This document shows positions 42,518-50,881 of a stretch of DNA of 64,000 nt, one piece after another. Origin of the DNA: Trebonia sp963771985 (GTDB lineage: Bacteria; Actinomycetota; Actinomycetes; Streptosporangiales; Streptosporangiaceae); contig CAVYVO010000028.1 in NCBI GenBank assembly GCA_963771985.1, positions 372,001 to 436,000 on the forward strand, given 5' to 3'. A model generated the notes under the pieces. That model made no database searches and had not been told where the DNA came from. It saw only the letters and a list, made by a program, of their open reading frames with translations. The position numbers and the translations under genes are program-made. Position 1 is the first letter of the stretch. Each line of letters begins with the position of its first letter.

Positions 42518-42778
42518 ATGGCTAGACGGTGGAGCGACCTCAGCGACCGCAACCGCAAGCTGATCATTGCCGCAGCAATTGCCGAAGCCACCCTCAAGAC
42601 GGCGGTACTCATCGACATCAGGCGCCGTCCGGCGAGCCAGATCCGCGGCTCGAAGTGGATGTGGATCGTAGCGGCGGTACTCGTCAACTCCGCCGGGGTC
42701 GGGCCGCTGTCATACTTCGCCTTCGGGCGGCGACAGCGTGCCGAAGGCGTCGAGCTGGCAACTCCAGGCGAGGGCTGA
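42518..42778 (+). CDS. Small membrane protein, PLDc_N-like
   Basis: This 86-residue protein has a first hydrophobic helix (IIAAAIAEATLKTAVLIDI), then RRRPASQIRGSKWMWIVAAVLVNSAGVGPLSYFAFG. The pattern of two membrane helices with a tryptophan-rich junction and a final YFAFGRR resembles the phospholipase D-nuclease N-terminal (PLDc_N) family of small membrane proteins; no enzyme domain is attached. GGAGG lies five bases before its ATG. It converges on the methyltransferase gene. Confidence 0.8.
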   Translation: MARRWSDLSDRNRKLIIAAAIAEATLKTAVLIDIRRRPASQIRGSKWMWIVAAVLVNSAGVGPLSYFAFGRRQRAEGVELATPGEG

Positions 42779-42810
42779 CCAACTGAGTGACAATCCCGGC
42801 AGCCGAGGGT

Positions 42811-43557
42811 TCAGGTTATGAGCAGGCGAAGGCCAAGCTCCGCTGCGTCGAGAGCGAGGAGGTCGCGGTTGCGTTCGGCCCACCGGCCTGAGACAAGGTC
42901 ATCGCGGAGGCTGCGCACTGCCCGCTGCTCGGCCTCCGGCCCGACTCTGGCCCACACCGATACTCCGCGGCGTACACGATCGTCCAGGTATGCCCCGGGT
43001 CGGCGCCAGTAGGCCTCGAAGAAGCCGTCAGCGCAGTCCCACGGAATGAGCACCGGCTCCGTGCGGGCCCCGATCGCGCGGGCCTGCTCGGTCAGCGACG
43101 GCCAGCCGGCGAGAAGGTCAGCGACCTCAGGCAGGTAGTCGCGAGTAAGCCAGAACCGACGATGCCATCCGGTGTCACTGGTGTCGTGCGTGAACACCAC
43201 CACGCGGCGAGCCACGCGCCGCATCTCGCGCAGGCCCGCGATCGGGTCCTGCCAGTGATGGACGGTGCTAACAGCCATCGCGGCGTCGAAGGACTGGTCC
43301 TCGAACGGAAGGCTCTCCGCGGCAGCAGCCACGCACGGCGCCGCGCCTGCGGGGCGCTGCGCCCGCATGAGCGCCGACGGTTCCACCGCGGTCACGTCAC
43401 GGCCGGGGGGCTCGTAGGAGCCGGCGCCAGCCCCGACATTCAAGACCGTCCGCGCATCGCCGAGCGCGGCCCAGACCCTCGCGGCGATCCGCGGCTCGGT
43501 GCGCCGCGTCACGGTGTAAGTGGCTCCGATGGTGTCATACAACTGCCCGCTGGACAT
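42811..43557 (-). CDS. Class I SAM-dependent methyltransferase
   Basis: The 248-residue product has motif I VLNVGAGAGSYEPPG, VTAVEPSALMRAQRP, LPFEDQSFDAAMAVSTVHHWQDP and LREMRRVARRVVVFTHD, which is the UbiE/COQ5-like (Methyltransf_11) pattern. The substrate is unknown. ATG at 43557 is chosen with GGGAGG upstream; the open frame to 43632 is longer but lacks a site. It is a single gene between convergent and divergent neighbours. Confidence 0.88.
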   Translation of the reverse strand: MSSGQLYDTIGATYTVTRRTEPRIAARVWAALGDARTVLNVGAGAGSYEPPGRDVTAVEPSALMRAQRPAGAAPCVAAAAESLPFEDQSFDAAMAVSTVHHWQDPIAGLREMRRVARRVVVFTHDTSDTGWHRRFWLTRDYLPEVADLLAGWPSLTEQARAIGARTEPVLIPWDCADGFFEAYWRRPGAYLDDRVRRGVSVWARVGPEAEQRAVRSLRDDLVSGRWAERNRDLLALDAAELGLRLLIT

Positions 43558-43883
43558 GCCGCTGCCTCCCTGGCTGTCACCATCCCGCGCCGGGCACATG
43601 GCCTGGCGTCGCTGCCCTGGATACTTGGTCAATTGCGCACCATTTCACCACGCTGGCCGACCTGACGCGGTGATCCGGCCACCCCGGCCGCCGGCGCCGC
43701 GCGCACACCGCACCCTGAGAGCGTCTCTACCGCGAAACGATAACAACAGCGCCCGAAATCCCGCTGAAACGCCACATGTGCAACACTGTTTACATCCATA
43801 CCGTAAGGCAACACGGGCAGCGGTAAAGAAGTAGTTAAGGTCGTACTCCTGCGTAAGCGATCATGCGTCCACATAAGGAGGGA
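43558..43883. other. Divergent spacer between the methyltransferase and small-ORF genes
   Basis: About 325 bases without a supported gene. The part from 43720 to 43880 is AT-richer and likely holds the promoter for the small ORF and membrane protein that follow. No clear operator is seen. Confidence 0.4.
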
Positions 43884-44018
43884 ATGATGTGTCCGCCGGG
43901 ACCATGGACCGCCATCGTGACCTCCGGAGCGCTGGGCACGCCGGCACCGCTACCACACCCGCGCATCGGCCAAGGGATACGGAGAGGAGGTGGGCACGGT
44001 GTTGGGGCATTCGCTTAG
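43884..44018 (+). CDS. Possible 43-44-residue leader ORF
   Basis: A short open frame begins ATGATG at 43884, right after AAGGAGGG (43875-43882), and ends with TAG at 44016-44018. It encodes a peptide beginning MCPPGPWTAIVTSGALG. The second ATG (43887) is best spaced. It overlaps the start of the next gene by 20 bases, so ribosomes could couple the two. I know no homologue; the evidence is the strong ribosome binding site and the overlap only. Confidence 0.35.
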   Translation: MMCPPGPWTAIVTSGALGTPAPLPHPRIGQGIRRGGGHGVGAFA

Positions 44019-44295
44019 CATCCACTACACCAGCGTCTCAGTGATGTTCGGCATCGCCCTCTTCACTCTATGGCTCCTGCTCGCGGGCCATAGCATCAGG
44101 GATCTTTCGTCCAGGGCGATCCTCACCATCACCGGTCGCCTCCGCGCGCGCCCGGATCCGTGGCTGGAATCCGCGCTGCGTACCGCGTTCGCCGAGTTCG
44201 ACCGCGAGCTCGCCTTGATCATGCAGGACAAGAGCGCCGCCAGCCACGACTCGGCACCGGGACCCGCGGAACCGCCGCTGCCAGGAATCGTGTAA
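43999..44295 (+). CDS. Small single-span membrane protein, unknown function
   Basis: The 98-residue product has one membrane segment (SVSVMFGIALFTLWLLLAG), then a charged cytoplasmic-type tail with RLRARPDPWLESALRTAFAEFDREL. GTG at 43999 is preferred because AGGAGGTG lies six bases upstream; GTG at 43990 overlaps that site. I do not recognise a family. It is upstream of ugd on the same strand with a 137-base gap. Confidence 0.65.
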   Translation: MLGHSLSIHYTSVSVMFGIALFTLWLLLAGHSIRDLSSRAILTITGRLRARPDPWLESALRTAFAEFDRELALIMQDKSAASHDSAPGPAEPPLPGIV

Positions 44296-44432
44296 ACACA
44301 TCCGCCGGGTGTCGTTCAACGAGGGGCAACCGCCCGGCCACCCGGCGAGGGTACTGTCCGAAGGGGCGCGTTCACGCGCTTGAACACCCGGCAACTCCCC
44401 CGAGGAGCGGCCAGGAACCGGAGGACCTAGCC

Positions 44433-45803
44433 ATGAGGCTGACCGTGATCGGCTGCGGGCACCTGGGCGCGACCCACGCCGCCTGCATGGCCGAGATCGG
44501 CCACGACGTGCTCGGCGTCGACATCGACGAGGACAAGGTCGACCTGCTGAACACGGGCCGCGCCTGGTTTCTCGAGCCGGGCCTTGACGAGCTGCTGGCC
44601 CGTCACACCCGGAATGGCAGGCTCCGGTTCACCACTAGCGTCGAGGAAGCCGCCGCGTTCGGCACCGTCCATTTCCTCGGCGTGGGCACTCCCGGTCTGC
44701 CCGACAGCGAGGGCTACGACCTTTCACAGGTTTTCGGGTCGGTCGCCGCGCTCGCGCCGCACCTGACCGGGCCCGCGCTGATCATCGGCAAGTCCACGGT
44801 TCCGCCGGGCACCACAAGCCGGCTGAGCGACCTGCTCGAAGAAAGCGCCCCCGCGGGCGGCGCGGTCGAGGTCGCGTGGAACCCCGAGTTCCTCCGCGAG
44901 GGGCACGCGGTCGCCGACACGCTCAGTCCCGACCGGATCGTGGCGGGCGCGCCGAGCATGGCGGCCGAAGCCACCGTCCGCGAGGTCTACCGGCCGATGA
45001 CAGAAGCCGGGGTCCCGCTGGTGATCACCGACGCGGTGACAGCGGAACTGGTGAAAGGCGCGGCCAACGCGTTCCTCGCCACGAAGATCTCCTTTATCAA
45101 CGCCATGGCCGACGTCTGCGCCTGGACCGGCGGCGACGTCGCGGTGCTCGCCGACGCGGTGGGCATGGACCGGCGGATCGGGCGCGCGTTCCTCACCGCC
45201 GGTCTCGGCTACGGCGGCGGATGCCTGCCGAAGGACGTCCGCGGGCTGGCGGCGTTCGCGGCCGCGGCGGGTGCCCGCGCCGCCGCCAGCCTGCTCTCGG
45301 TGGTCGACGAGATCAACTCAGACCGCCGCCAGCAGGTGGTCGACCTGGCGCAGCGCCTGCTCGGGCAGGTGGCCGGGACGCGGATCGCCCTGTGGGGCGC
45401 CGCGTTCAAGCCAGGCACCGACGACGTACGCGACTCGCCGGGCCTGGACGTGGCCGACCGGCTCTCCCGGCTGGGCGCCGAGGTCATGGTGTATGACCCG
45501 CAGGCGACGGGCAACGCCCTGGTCGCGTTCCCGCACCTCGGTTACGCCGACAGCGCGTCCGCTTCCGCGCACCAGGCGGACGCGGTGCTCGTAGTCACCG
45601 CCTGGCCCGAGTTCGCGGCGATCGACCCGGCCGCGGCCACTCTGCCCGTGCGCAACAGGCTCCTCATCGACGCGTGTCAGGCAGTGCGGCCCGCGCGGTG
45701 GCGGGCGGTGGGCTGGACGGTGGCCGCCCTGTTCCCCGCCCCCGATTATCCGGAACGTACCTCGGTGACTCCCGGCACCACCCCTGGCTCTCACCAGGTC
45801 TAG
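44433..45803 (+). CDS. UDP-glucose/GDP-mannose 6-dehydrogenase family protein (likely UDP-glucose dehydrogenase)
   Basis: The enzyme oxidises a sugar nucleotide at C6 in two NAD-dependent steps. The 456-residue product has the Rossmann start MRLTVIGCGHLGATHAACMAE, TSVEEAA, GKSTVPPGTTSRL, VAWNPEFLREGHAVADTLSPDRIV, ELVKGAANAFLATKISFIN, catalytic Cys264 in GYGGGCLPKDV, and WGAAFKPGTDDVRDSPGLDV. ATG at 44433 follows GGAGG. It could supply UDP-glucuronate to the polysaccharide cluster 5 kb away. Its stop shares the palindrome CTAG with the stop of the convergent gene. Confidence 0.93.
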   Translation: MRLTVIGCGHLGATHAACMAEIGHDVLGVDIDEDKVDLLNTGRAWFLEPGLDELLARHTRNGRLRFTTSVEEAAAFGTVHFLGVGTPGLPDSEGYDLSQVFGSVAALAPHLTGPALIIGKSTVPPGTTSRLSDLLEESAPAGGAVEVAWNPEFLREGHAVADTLSPDRIVAGAPSMAAEATVREVYRPMTEAGVPLVITDAVTAELVKGAANAFLATKISFINAMADVCAWTGGDVAVLADAVGMDRRIGRAFLTAGLGYGGGCLPKDVRGLAAFAAAAGARAAASLLSVVDEINSDRRQQVVDLAQRLLGQVAGTRIALWGAAFKPGTDDVRDSPGLDVADRLSRLGAEVMVYDPQATGNALVAFPHLGYADSASASAHQADAVLVVTAWPEFAAIDPAAATLPVRNRLLIDACQAVRPARWRAVGWTVAALFPAPDYPERTSVTPGTTPGSHQV

Positions 45804-47413
45804 CCGGCAGTAATCGACTTCCGTCCGCTGCTTCGGCCGCCCAGGAGACCGGTGCGGAGCGTAGGCGCCGGCACCGGCATCGGCGTTGGCGTCGGTCCGC
45901 CCTTGGCGCCGCGCTTCTTCGGGTCGGCCGCGAGCCGCAGCGCCAGTGCCGGGCACATCTCCACGGCCTGCTGCGCGTCCTTTTCCAGCCACGGCGGCAC
46001 CGGGATCGGCATGATGACCGGGTAGCCGGTCTTGTCGAGGTGGACGAGCTCAGGCACTAGGTGCGCGCACAGGCCATGTCCCTCGCACCGCACCCAGTCC
46101 ACCATGAGCTGCTTGGCCTCCGCCGTCTCCGGGCCGTCGGGCAGCGGCAGGATGCCGCGGACCGGGCGGCCGCAGGAGGAGTGGAAGACGTGCGCCGCGA
46201 GGTCCTCGGTAAAGACCTCGAGCGCGGAAAGCACGAACCGCGTGGTGCCGTCCGGGTGGGAGCAGGCGCCGCGCCCGTTCACCGTGGCGGCCGCGCGGCG
46301 TGCCACGTCGAGCGCTTCGATCCCGCCCGACCCGTCGACGATCGCCGCCAGCGCGCGGGCGATGGAGGGCAGGCCGAGCTTGCACGGACCGCACTGGCCG
46401 GCCGATTCGCCCGCAAGGTAGTTCGCGATCCGGGAGACCTCGCCAAGCGGGCAGGTCCCGTCGCCGAGCGGCAGGACGATGCCCGAACCGAAGGTGCCGC
46501 CCGCGGCGGCCAGCCCTTCCCTGCCGACCGGAACCTGATAGGCGGCCTCGGCGTCAAGCCACATGCCGTGGTAACCGCCGACAAGGACGCCGTCTCCGGC
46601 GGGCGCCTGGCAGATGTCCAGGACCGCGCCGAGCGGAACGCCGGTAGGACACTCGACGACCGCCGGATGCTTGGCGGAGCCGCTGACGCTGAGCAGCACC
46701 GTGCCCGGCTCTTCGGGCAAACCGACCGAGGCGAACCTGGCCGGCCCGAGCAGTGCGAGAACCGATATCTGCGCGAACGTCGAGGCGTTGGAGAGCAAGG
46801 TCGGCAGATCGTCGACGCCTCGCTCGGCGGCCAGCGTCTTACGGCCCGGGGGAACCGGCTTCTTGCCGTTGATGCCGCGGACGAGCGCACCGGACTCTCC
46901 GGAGATGAAGCGCTCCGGCTGCTGGACGACCCGGACCATCTTGCGCAGGCCTGGCTCGGCGGCGATCGCCGCCTCGATGGACCGGTTGGCGAGTTCGTTG
47001 CTCGTCACGCCGACGATGATCTCCTCGGCTTCGATCGCCTCCGCGACCAGCGCGGCGCCGCTCAGGATCAGGTACGGCGACCTGATCATGAGCATCTTGT
47101 CCTTGAACGAGCCGGGCTCGCCTTCGGTGGCGTTGACGACGACGATCGTCGGCTGGTCGGTCTTCTTCGCCGTGTCGATGACAGCCTTCAGCTTGCGCGC
47201 GAACGGGAAGGCGGCACCGCCCTGGCCCCGCAGGTCAACCTGCGATGCCATCGCGACCAGTTCGTCGGCCGACATCCGCGGCAACGGCCCGAAGATCTCG
47301 GTGTGCGCCTCCAGGTCAAGGCGCGTCATCCGATCCAGGCCCGCCGTCATCCGGGCAGCGCCGATCCGCATGATCGTCGGCACATCGAGTTCGGCTGGGG
47401 AACTCGGGTTCAT
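45800..47413 (-). CDS. NuoF-like flavoprotein with SLBB, Fe-S and C-terminal ferredoxin domain
   Basis: The 537-residue product matches the NADH-dehydrogenase 51 kDa subunit: DLRGQGGAAFPFARKLKAVI, VVVNATEGEPGSFKDKMLM (FMN/NADH site), an SLBB-type domain (AVVECPTGVPLGAVLDICQ), and the 4Fe-4S region AGQCGPCKLGLPSIARAL with GACSHPDGTTRFV. A ferredoxin-like tail follows: DWVRCEGHGLCAHLVPEL and AVEMCPALAL, with three Cys suited to a 3Fe-4S cluster. It lacks the other Nuo genes and is coupled by ATGA to a ferric-reductase-like membrane protein, so electrons probably pass from NAD(P)H through this protein to the membrane partner. Confidence 0.87.
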   Translation of the reverse strand: MNPSSPAELDVPTIMRIGAARMTAGLDRMTRLDLEAHTEIFGPLPRMSADELVAMASQVDLRGQGGAAFPFARKLKAVIDTAKKTDQPTIVVVNATEGEPGSFKDKMLMIRSPYLILSGAALVAEAIEAEEIIVGVTSNELANRSIEAAIAAEPGLRKMVRVVQQPERFISGESGALVRGINGKKPVPPGRKTLAAERGVDDLPTLLSNASTFAQISVLALLGPARFASVGLPEEPGTVLLSVSGSAKHPAVVECPTGVPLGAVLDICQAPAGDGVLVGGYHGMWLDAEAAYQVPVGREGLAAAGGTFGSGIVLPLGDGTCPLGEVSRIANYLAGESAGQCGPCKLGLPSIARALAAIVDGSGGIEALDVARRAAATVNGRGACSHPDGTTRFVLSALEVFTEDLAAHVFHSSCGRPVRGILPLPDGPETAEAKQLMVDWVRCEGHGLCAHLVPELVHLDKTGYPVIMPIPVPPWLEKDAQQAVEMCPALALRLAADPKKRGAKGGPTPTPMPVPAPTLRTGLLGGRSSGRKSITAG

Positions 47414-49473
47414 CGGAGGTCGTCACCACCACGGTATGGGTCACGGGAGCCCCGGTAGCCAGGCATGCCAGGTCCCGGCTCGCGGTACCTGAAGCTTGGA
47501 TCCGGTTCTGGCGCGCCACCGTCCCAAGGCGGCATGCCGTAGTTCCAGGTGACAGCGCCGCCCGCCGGGTCGGCCTGGCCGTTCCAGGCCGGACCCGGCC
47601 GCGCGGGCCCGCGGGCATTGCGGGCACCGCCCCGGCCACCGCCCGGCTGGGCACCGCCCCGGCCACCGCCCGGCTGGGCACCGCCCCGGCCACCGCCCGG
47701 CTGGGCACCGCCCCGGCCACCGCCCGGCTGGGCGCCACCGCGGCCGCCCGGCTGGGCGCCACCGCGGCCGCCCGGCTGGGCTGGCGCGCCCTGCCGTGGT
47801 TGCGGGCCTGTTCCCGTCCTGGGCGCCTGTCCCGTGGCGGCGCGCGGCATGGGGCCGGTCCCGTTACGCGGCGCGGGGCGGCTCCCAGCCGCCGGCATGG
47901 GCCCGGTCGCCGGCCTGGGCATCGGTCCCGTGGCGCCACGCGGCTGGGGACCGCTGCCGACGCGCGGCATCGGTCCGGTGGCGGCCCGCGGCATCGGTCC
48001 GGTGGCGGCCCGCGGCATGGGGCCGGTCCCGTTACGCGGTGCGGAACCGTTACCGGGTCCGGCATCGTACGCCGGACCGATCGCCGGCCGGGGACCCGTC
48101 CTGGCCGCTGGCATCGGCCCCGTAGCGGCGCGTGGCATCGATCCAGTCCCGGCCGGAGGCAGGGGCCCCGTGCCGGCCCGCGGCATCGGCCCGGTGGCGG
48201 CCCGCGGTTGCGGTCCGGTGGGCACGCGAGGCAACGGCCCGGTCCCGCGCCCGCGTCCGGTGCCGCCGCTGGCCTGCGGAAGCGGCCCGGTGGCCGCCCG
48301 TGGCAGCGCGGGAGCAGACACCCGTGGCTGCGGGCCCGTGGCAGCGCGTGGCTGCGGCCCGGTGGACAAGCGCGGCAGTGGCCCGCTGTTCGCTCGTGGC
48401 ATGGGACCGCTGTCCGCGTTTCGCGGCGCGCCCACGTACCGCGGCGGCCCGACATACCCGGGTTCGTAGAGGGGCTGGCGCCCGTCGGCGTCCCCGTAGG
48501 ACGCGTCCGCGTAGGATGCGTCCCCGTAGGATGCGTCCCCATAGGATGCGTCCCCGACGGGGAGCGCGGCCATGGCGGGGAGCGGCCCTGTCGCGGGGCC
48601 CGTCTCCCACCCGCCGACAGGGGCGGACAGCATCCCCTGCGGCACGGCGGGCGCGGCTACCGCCGACGACGCCGACGCGGCGGCGCGGACCACGCCGAGC
48701 TGGGCGAACATGGACGCGGCGCGCATCGGGGCGGAACCGGAACCCGCCGACTCCGCGACCGGTGGGCCGCTCAGGTTCTCCTTGGGGCGCAAGGAGTTCG
48801 CCAGGATCCGGATCGCGAGCCCGAGGGCGACAAAGGCGACGACGAACCCGTAACTCCAGTCCACGTAGGGCTTGCCCGCACGGCCGCCCAGCAGTCCGTG
48901 CCACACGCCGAAGACGAACGCGACGTAGGACGTGTAGTGAATAGCCCGCCAGCGCCACACTTTGGAGTTCGAGGTGAACCGCTTCCGCAGGATGCCCGTT
49001 ATAACGAGTAGCAGGATGAGGTCGGAAGAGATCGTCCCTAGCCCGATGTAGAAGGTCTTGAACGGTGAGAGGAACGGCACGAACGCGTCGATTACGTGGG
49101 AGCGCTGCGCGAGGATCTCGGTGACGATGTGGATGATGAGGAACGCCAGGGCTCCGAAGGAGGCGGCGCGGTGCGCCGACTGTATGAAGACCCGTTGCCC
49201 GGGGCCCAGGAGCATGCGATCGGTCGCGACCAGCCCGAGCCCCACCGAAGCGCACAGCGCGATGAGCGCGAAGACGCCCGCGTAGAAGAGCATGAAGTGC
49301 TGGGTGGCCGCATCGATAACGTGCCCGATGCTGGTCAGCGCCAGGAACGCCACGATCACGACGATGGAGCCGCCCGCGACGCCGTAGATCTTCGTCGCGT
49401 GCTCAGCGGCCACCCCGCCAGTTGACGGGCGAGCACTCTCACGGCCGCGGGGACGGCTGCGAGTCGTTGCCAC
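47410..49473 (-). CDS. Ferric-reductase-like heme membrane protein with long repetitive C-terminal tail
   Basis: Residues 25-230 contain about six membrane helices with candidate heme His in QSAHRAASFGALAFLIIHIVTE and WRAIHYTSYVAFVFGVWHGLL, as in ferric reductase-like transmembrane proteins. From about residue 260 to 687 the protein is low-complexity: YGDASYGDASY repeats, then many units of the type ATGPMPRA/GTGPLPR, then GGGRGGAQP repeats and a Pro/Tyr-rich end. Start is GTG at 49473 after GAGGAGGTAA. The pair with the NuoF-like gene recurs in actinomycetes. The tail is much longer than the membrane domain. Confidence 0.85.
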   Translation of the reverse strand: MATTRSRPRGRESARPSTGGVAAEHATKIYGVAGGSIVVIVAFLALTSIGHVIDAATQHFMLFYAGVFALIALCASVGLGLVATDRMLLGPGQRVFIQSAHRAASFGALAFLIIHIVTEILAQRSHVIDAFVPFLSPFKTFYIGLGTISSDLILLLVITGILRKRFTSNSKVWRWRAIHYTSYVAFVFGVWHGLLGGRAGKPYVDWSYGFVVAFVALGLAIRILANSLRPKENLSGPPVAESAGSGSAPMRAASMFAQLGVVRAAASASSAVAAPAVPQGMLSAPVGGWETGPATGPLPAMAALPVGDASYGDASYGDASYADASYGDADGRQPLYEPGYVGPPRYVGAPRNADSGPMPRANSGPLPRLSTGPQPRAATGPQPRVSAPALPRAATGPLPQASGGTGRGRGTGPLPRVPTGPQPRAATGPMPRAGTGPLPPAGTGSMPRAATGPMPAARTGPRPAIGPAYDAGPGNGSAPRNGTGPMPRAATGPMPRAATGPMPRVGSGPQPRGATGPMPRPATGPMPAAGSRPAPRNGTGPMPRAATGQAPRTGTGPQPRQGAPAQPGGRGGAQPGGRGGAQPGGGRGGAQPGGGRGGAQPGGGRGGAQPGGGRGGARNARGPARPGPAWNGQADPAGGAVTWNYGMPPWDGGAPEPDPSFRYREPGPGMPGYRGSRDPYRGGDDLR
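47624..47781 (-). repeat. 27-base tandem repeat encoding GGGRGGAQP
   Basis: Roughly five to six copies of a 27-base unit, the later ones shortened, encode GGGRGGAQP in the tail of the ferric-reductase-like protein. Copies are nearly identical, which points to recent slippage or recombination. Confidence 0.85.
48486..48560 (-). repeat. 15-base tandem repeat encoding YGDAS
   Basis: Five units of about 15 bases (gtaggatgcgtcccc type) encode YGDAS/YADAS in the ferric-reductase-like protein, between its membrane domain and the Pro/Arg repeats. Confidence 0.85.
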
Positions 49474-49819
49474 GGGGTTACCTCCTCGACAGTGCTGTAA
49501 GCAAGTCTGGTAGTGCGTAACTCCGGCGCGTGCCCGCCTCCGCGTCGGCTATCCGCCTCTCAGGCTGTCCGACTATATCAGCGCCGATAACCTTTCGGAC
49601 ACGAATTGGTATATGTGGCTTGTGTTACTGGATACGGCCATTTTCGAGGCGTGACTAATCGCACACCTGGCGCAGGTCCCCCGCGCGGCCACAAACCCTT
49701 TATACCGCGACAGCCAGTGCGATACCTGTCGAATTATCAACGACAAAGCTTACGAACTGGAAAACCGGACATGTTTCATGAAACGGGCCGATAACTCCCT
49801 GTGGCCGGCCACGATGGCG
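49474..49819. other. Spacer between asd and the redox module
   Basis: About 345 bases without a supported gene. Around 49565-49770 the sequence is AT-rich and probably contains the promoter of the ferric-reductase-like gene on the minus strand. A 62-codon plus-strand frame at 49606 has no ribosome binding site or family resemblance. Confidence 0.4.
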
Positions 49820-50881
49820 TCAGGCGAGCTCGGCCGCGACCAGTTCGGCGATCTGGGCGGTGTTGAGCGCGGCGCCCTTGCGCAGGTTGTCGCCGCACAC
49901 GAAGAAGTCGATCGCGTTCGGGTCGTCGAGGGACTCCCGGACCCGGCCGACCCAGGTCGGGTCGGTGCCCACCACGTCCGCCGGGGTCGGGAAGTCACCG
50001 CGCTCCGGCTCGTCGCACAGCACCACTCCCGGCGCGGCGCGCAGCGTCTCCCACGCGGCCCGCCTGCCGACATGCCGAGAGAAGCGGGCGTGGACCGCGA
50101 CCGAGTGGGTGGTCACGACCGGCACCCGGACGCAGGTAGCGGAGACGCGCAGCTGCGGCAGGCCAAGGATCTTCCGGGACTCGTTGCGGATCTTGAGCTC
50201 TTCCGAGGACCAGCCCTCGTCCTTCAGGGAACCTGCCCACGGCACCACGTTCAGCGCGAGCGGCGCCGGGAACGGCCCGAGGTCGCCGGCCACACCGCGC
50301 AGGTCGCCTGCCCGCTGGCCAAGCGACCTGGTACCCGAGACCTTGTCCAGCTGCGCGTAGAGCGTGTCGATGCCGGCCTGTCCGGCACCGGACGCCGCCT
50401 GGTAGGAAGCCACGACCAGCTCCTCGAGGCCGAACTCCCGGTGCAGGGCCCCTACCGCGACGATCAGGGACAGGGTGGTGCAGTTCGGGTTGGCGATGAC
50501 GCCCTTCGGGCGGTTGGCCGCGTCTCGGGGGTTGACCTCGGGCACGACGAGCGGCACCGCTGGATCCATCCGGAACGCCCCGGAGTTGTCCACCGCGACC
50601 GCGCCATGCGCGGCGGCGACCGGCACCCAGGCCGCCGACACCTCGTCGGGCACGTCGAACATGGCCACGTCCACGCCGTCGAAGACATCCTCCGACAGCG
50701 CGAGCACCTCGCTCTCCCCGCCACGGACGGACAGGCGCCGCCCGGCCGATCGCGGCGAGGCGACCAGCCGGATCTCTCCCCAGATGTTCTCCCGGGTGGT
50801 AAGCAGGTCGAGCATGACGCCGCCGACCGCGCCGGTGGCCCCGACCACGGCGAGGGTCGGGCCGGCTGGACGACCGCTCAT
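49820..50881 (-). CDS. asd: Aspartate-semialdehyde dehydrogenase
   Basis: Asd reduces aspartyl phosphate to aspartate semialdehyde, the branch point to lysine, threonine and methionine. The 353-residue product has VVGATGAVGGVML at the N-terminus, VAVDNSGAFRMD, the catalytic Cys in GVIANPNCTT, YQAASGAGQAGI and the late THSVAVHARF with the catalytic His. Its ATG overlaps the lysC stop as ATGA, so the two are coupled, which is the standard actinomycete order. Confidence 0.97.
   Translation of the reverse strand: MSGRPAGPTLAVVGATGAVGGVMLDLLTTRENIWGEIRLVASPRSAGRRLSVRGGESEVLALSEDVFDGVDVAMFDVPDEVSAAWVPVAAAHGAVAVDNSGAFRMDPAVPLVVPEVNPRDAANRPKGVIANPNCTTLSLIVAVGALHREFGLEELVVASYQAASGAGQAGIDTLYAQLDKVSGTRSLGQRAGDLRGVAGDLGPFPAPLALNVVPWAGSLKDEGWSSEELKIRNESRKILGLPQLRVSATCVRVPVVTTHSVAVHARFSRHVGRRAAWETLRAAPGVVLCDEPERGDFPTPADVVGTDPTWVGRVRESLDDPNAIDFFVCGDNLRKGAALNTAQIAELVAAELA

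Noticed and set aside
49606..49794. 62-codon plus-strand frame in the asd spacer
   Set aside because: No ribosome binding site and no resemblance to a known protein; it ends in the AT-rich spacer.
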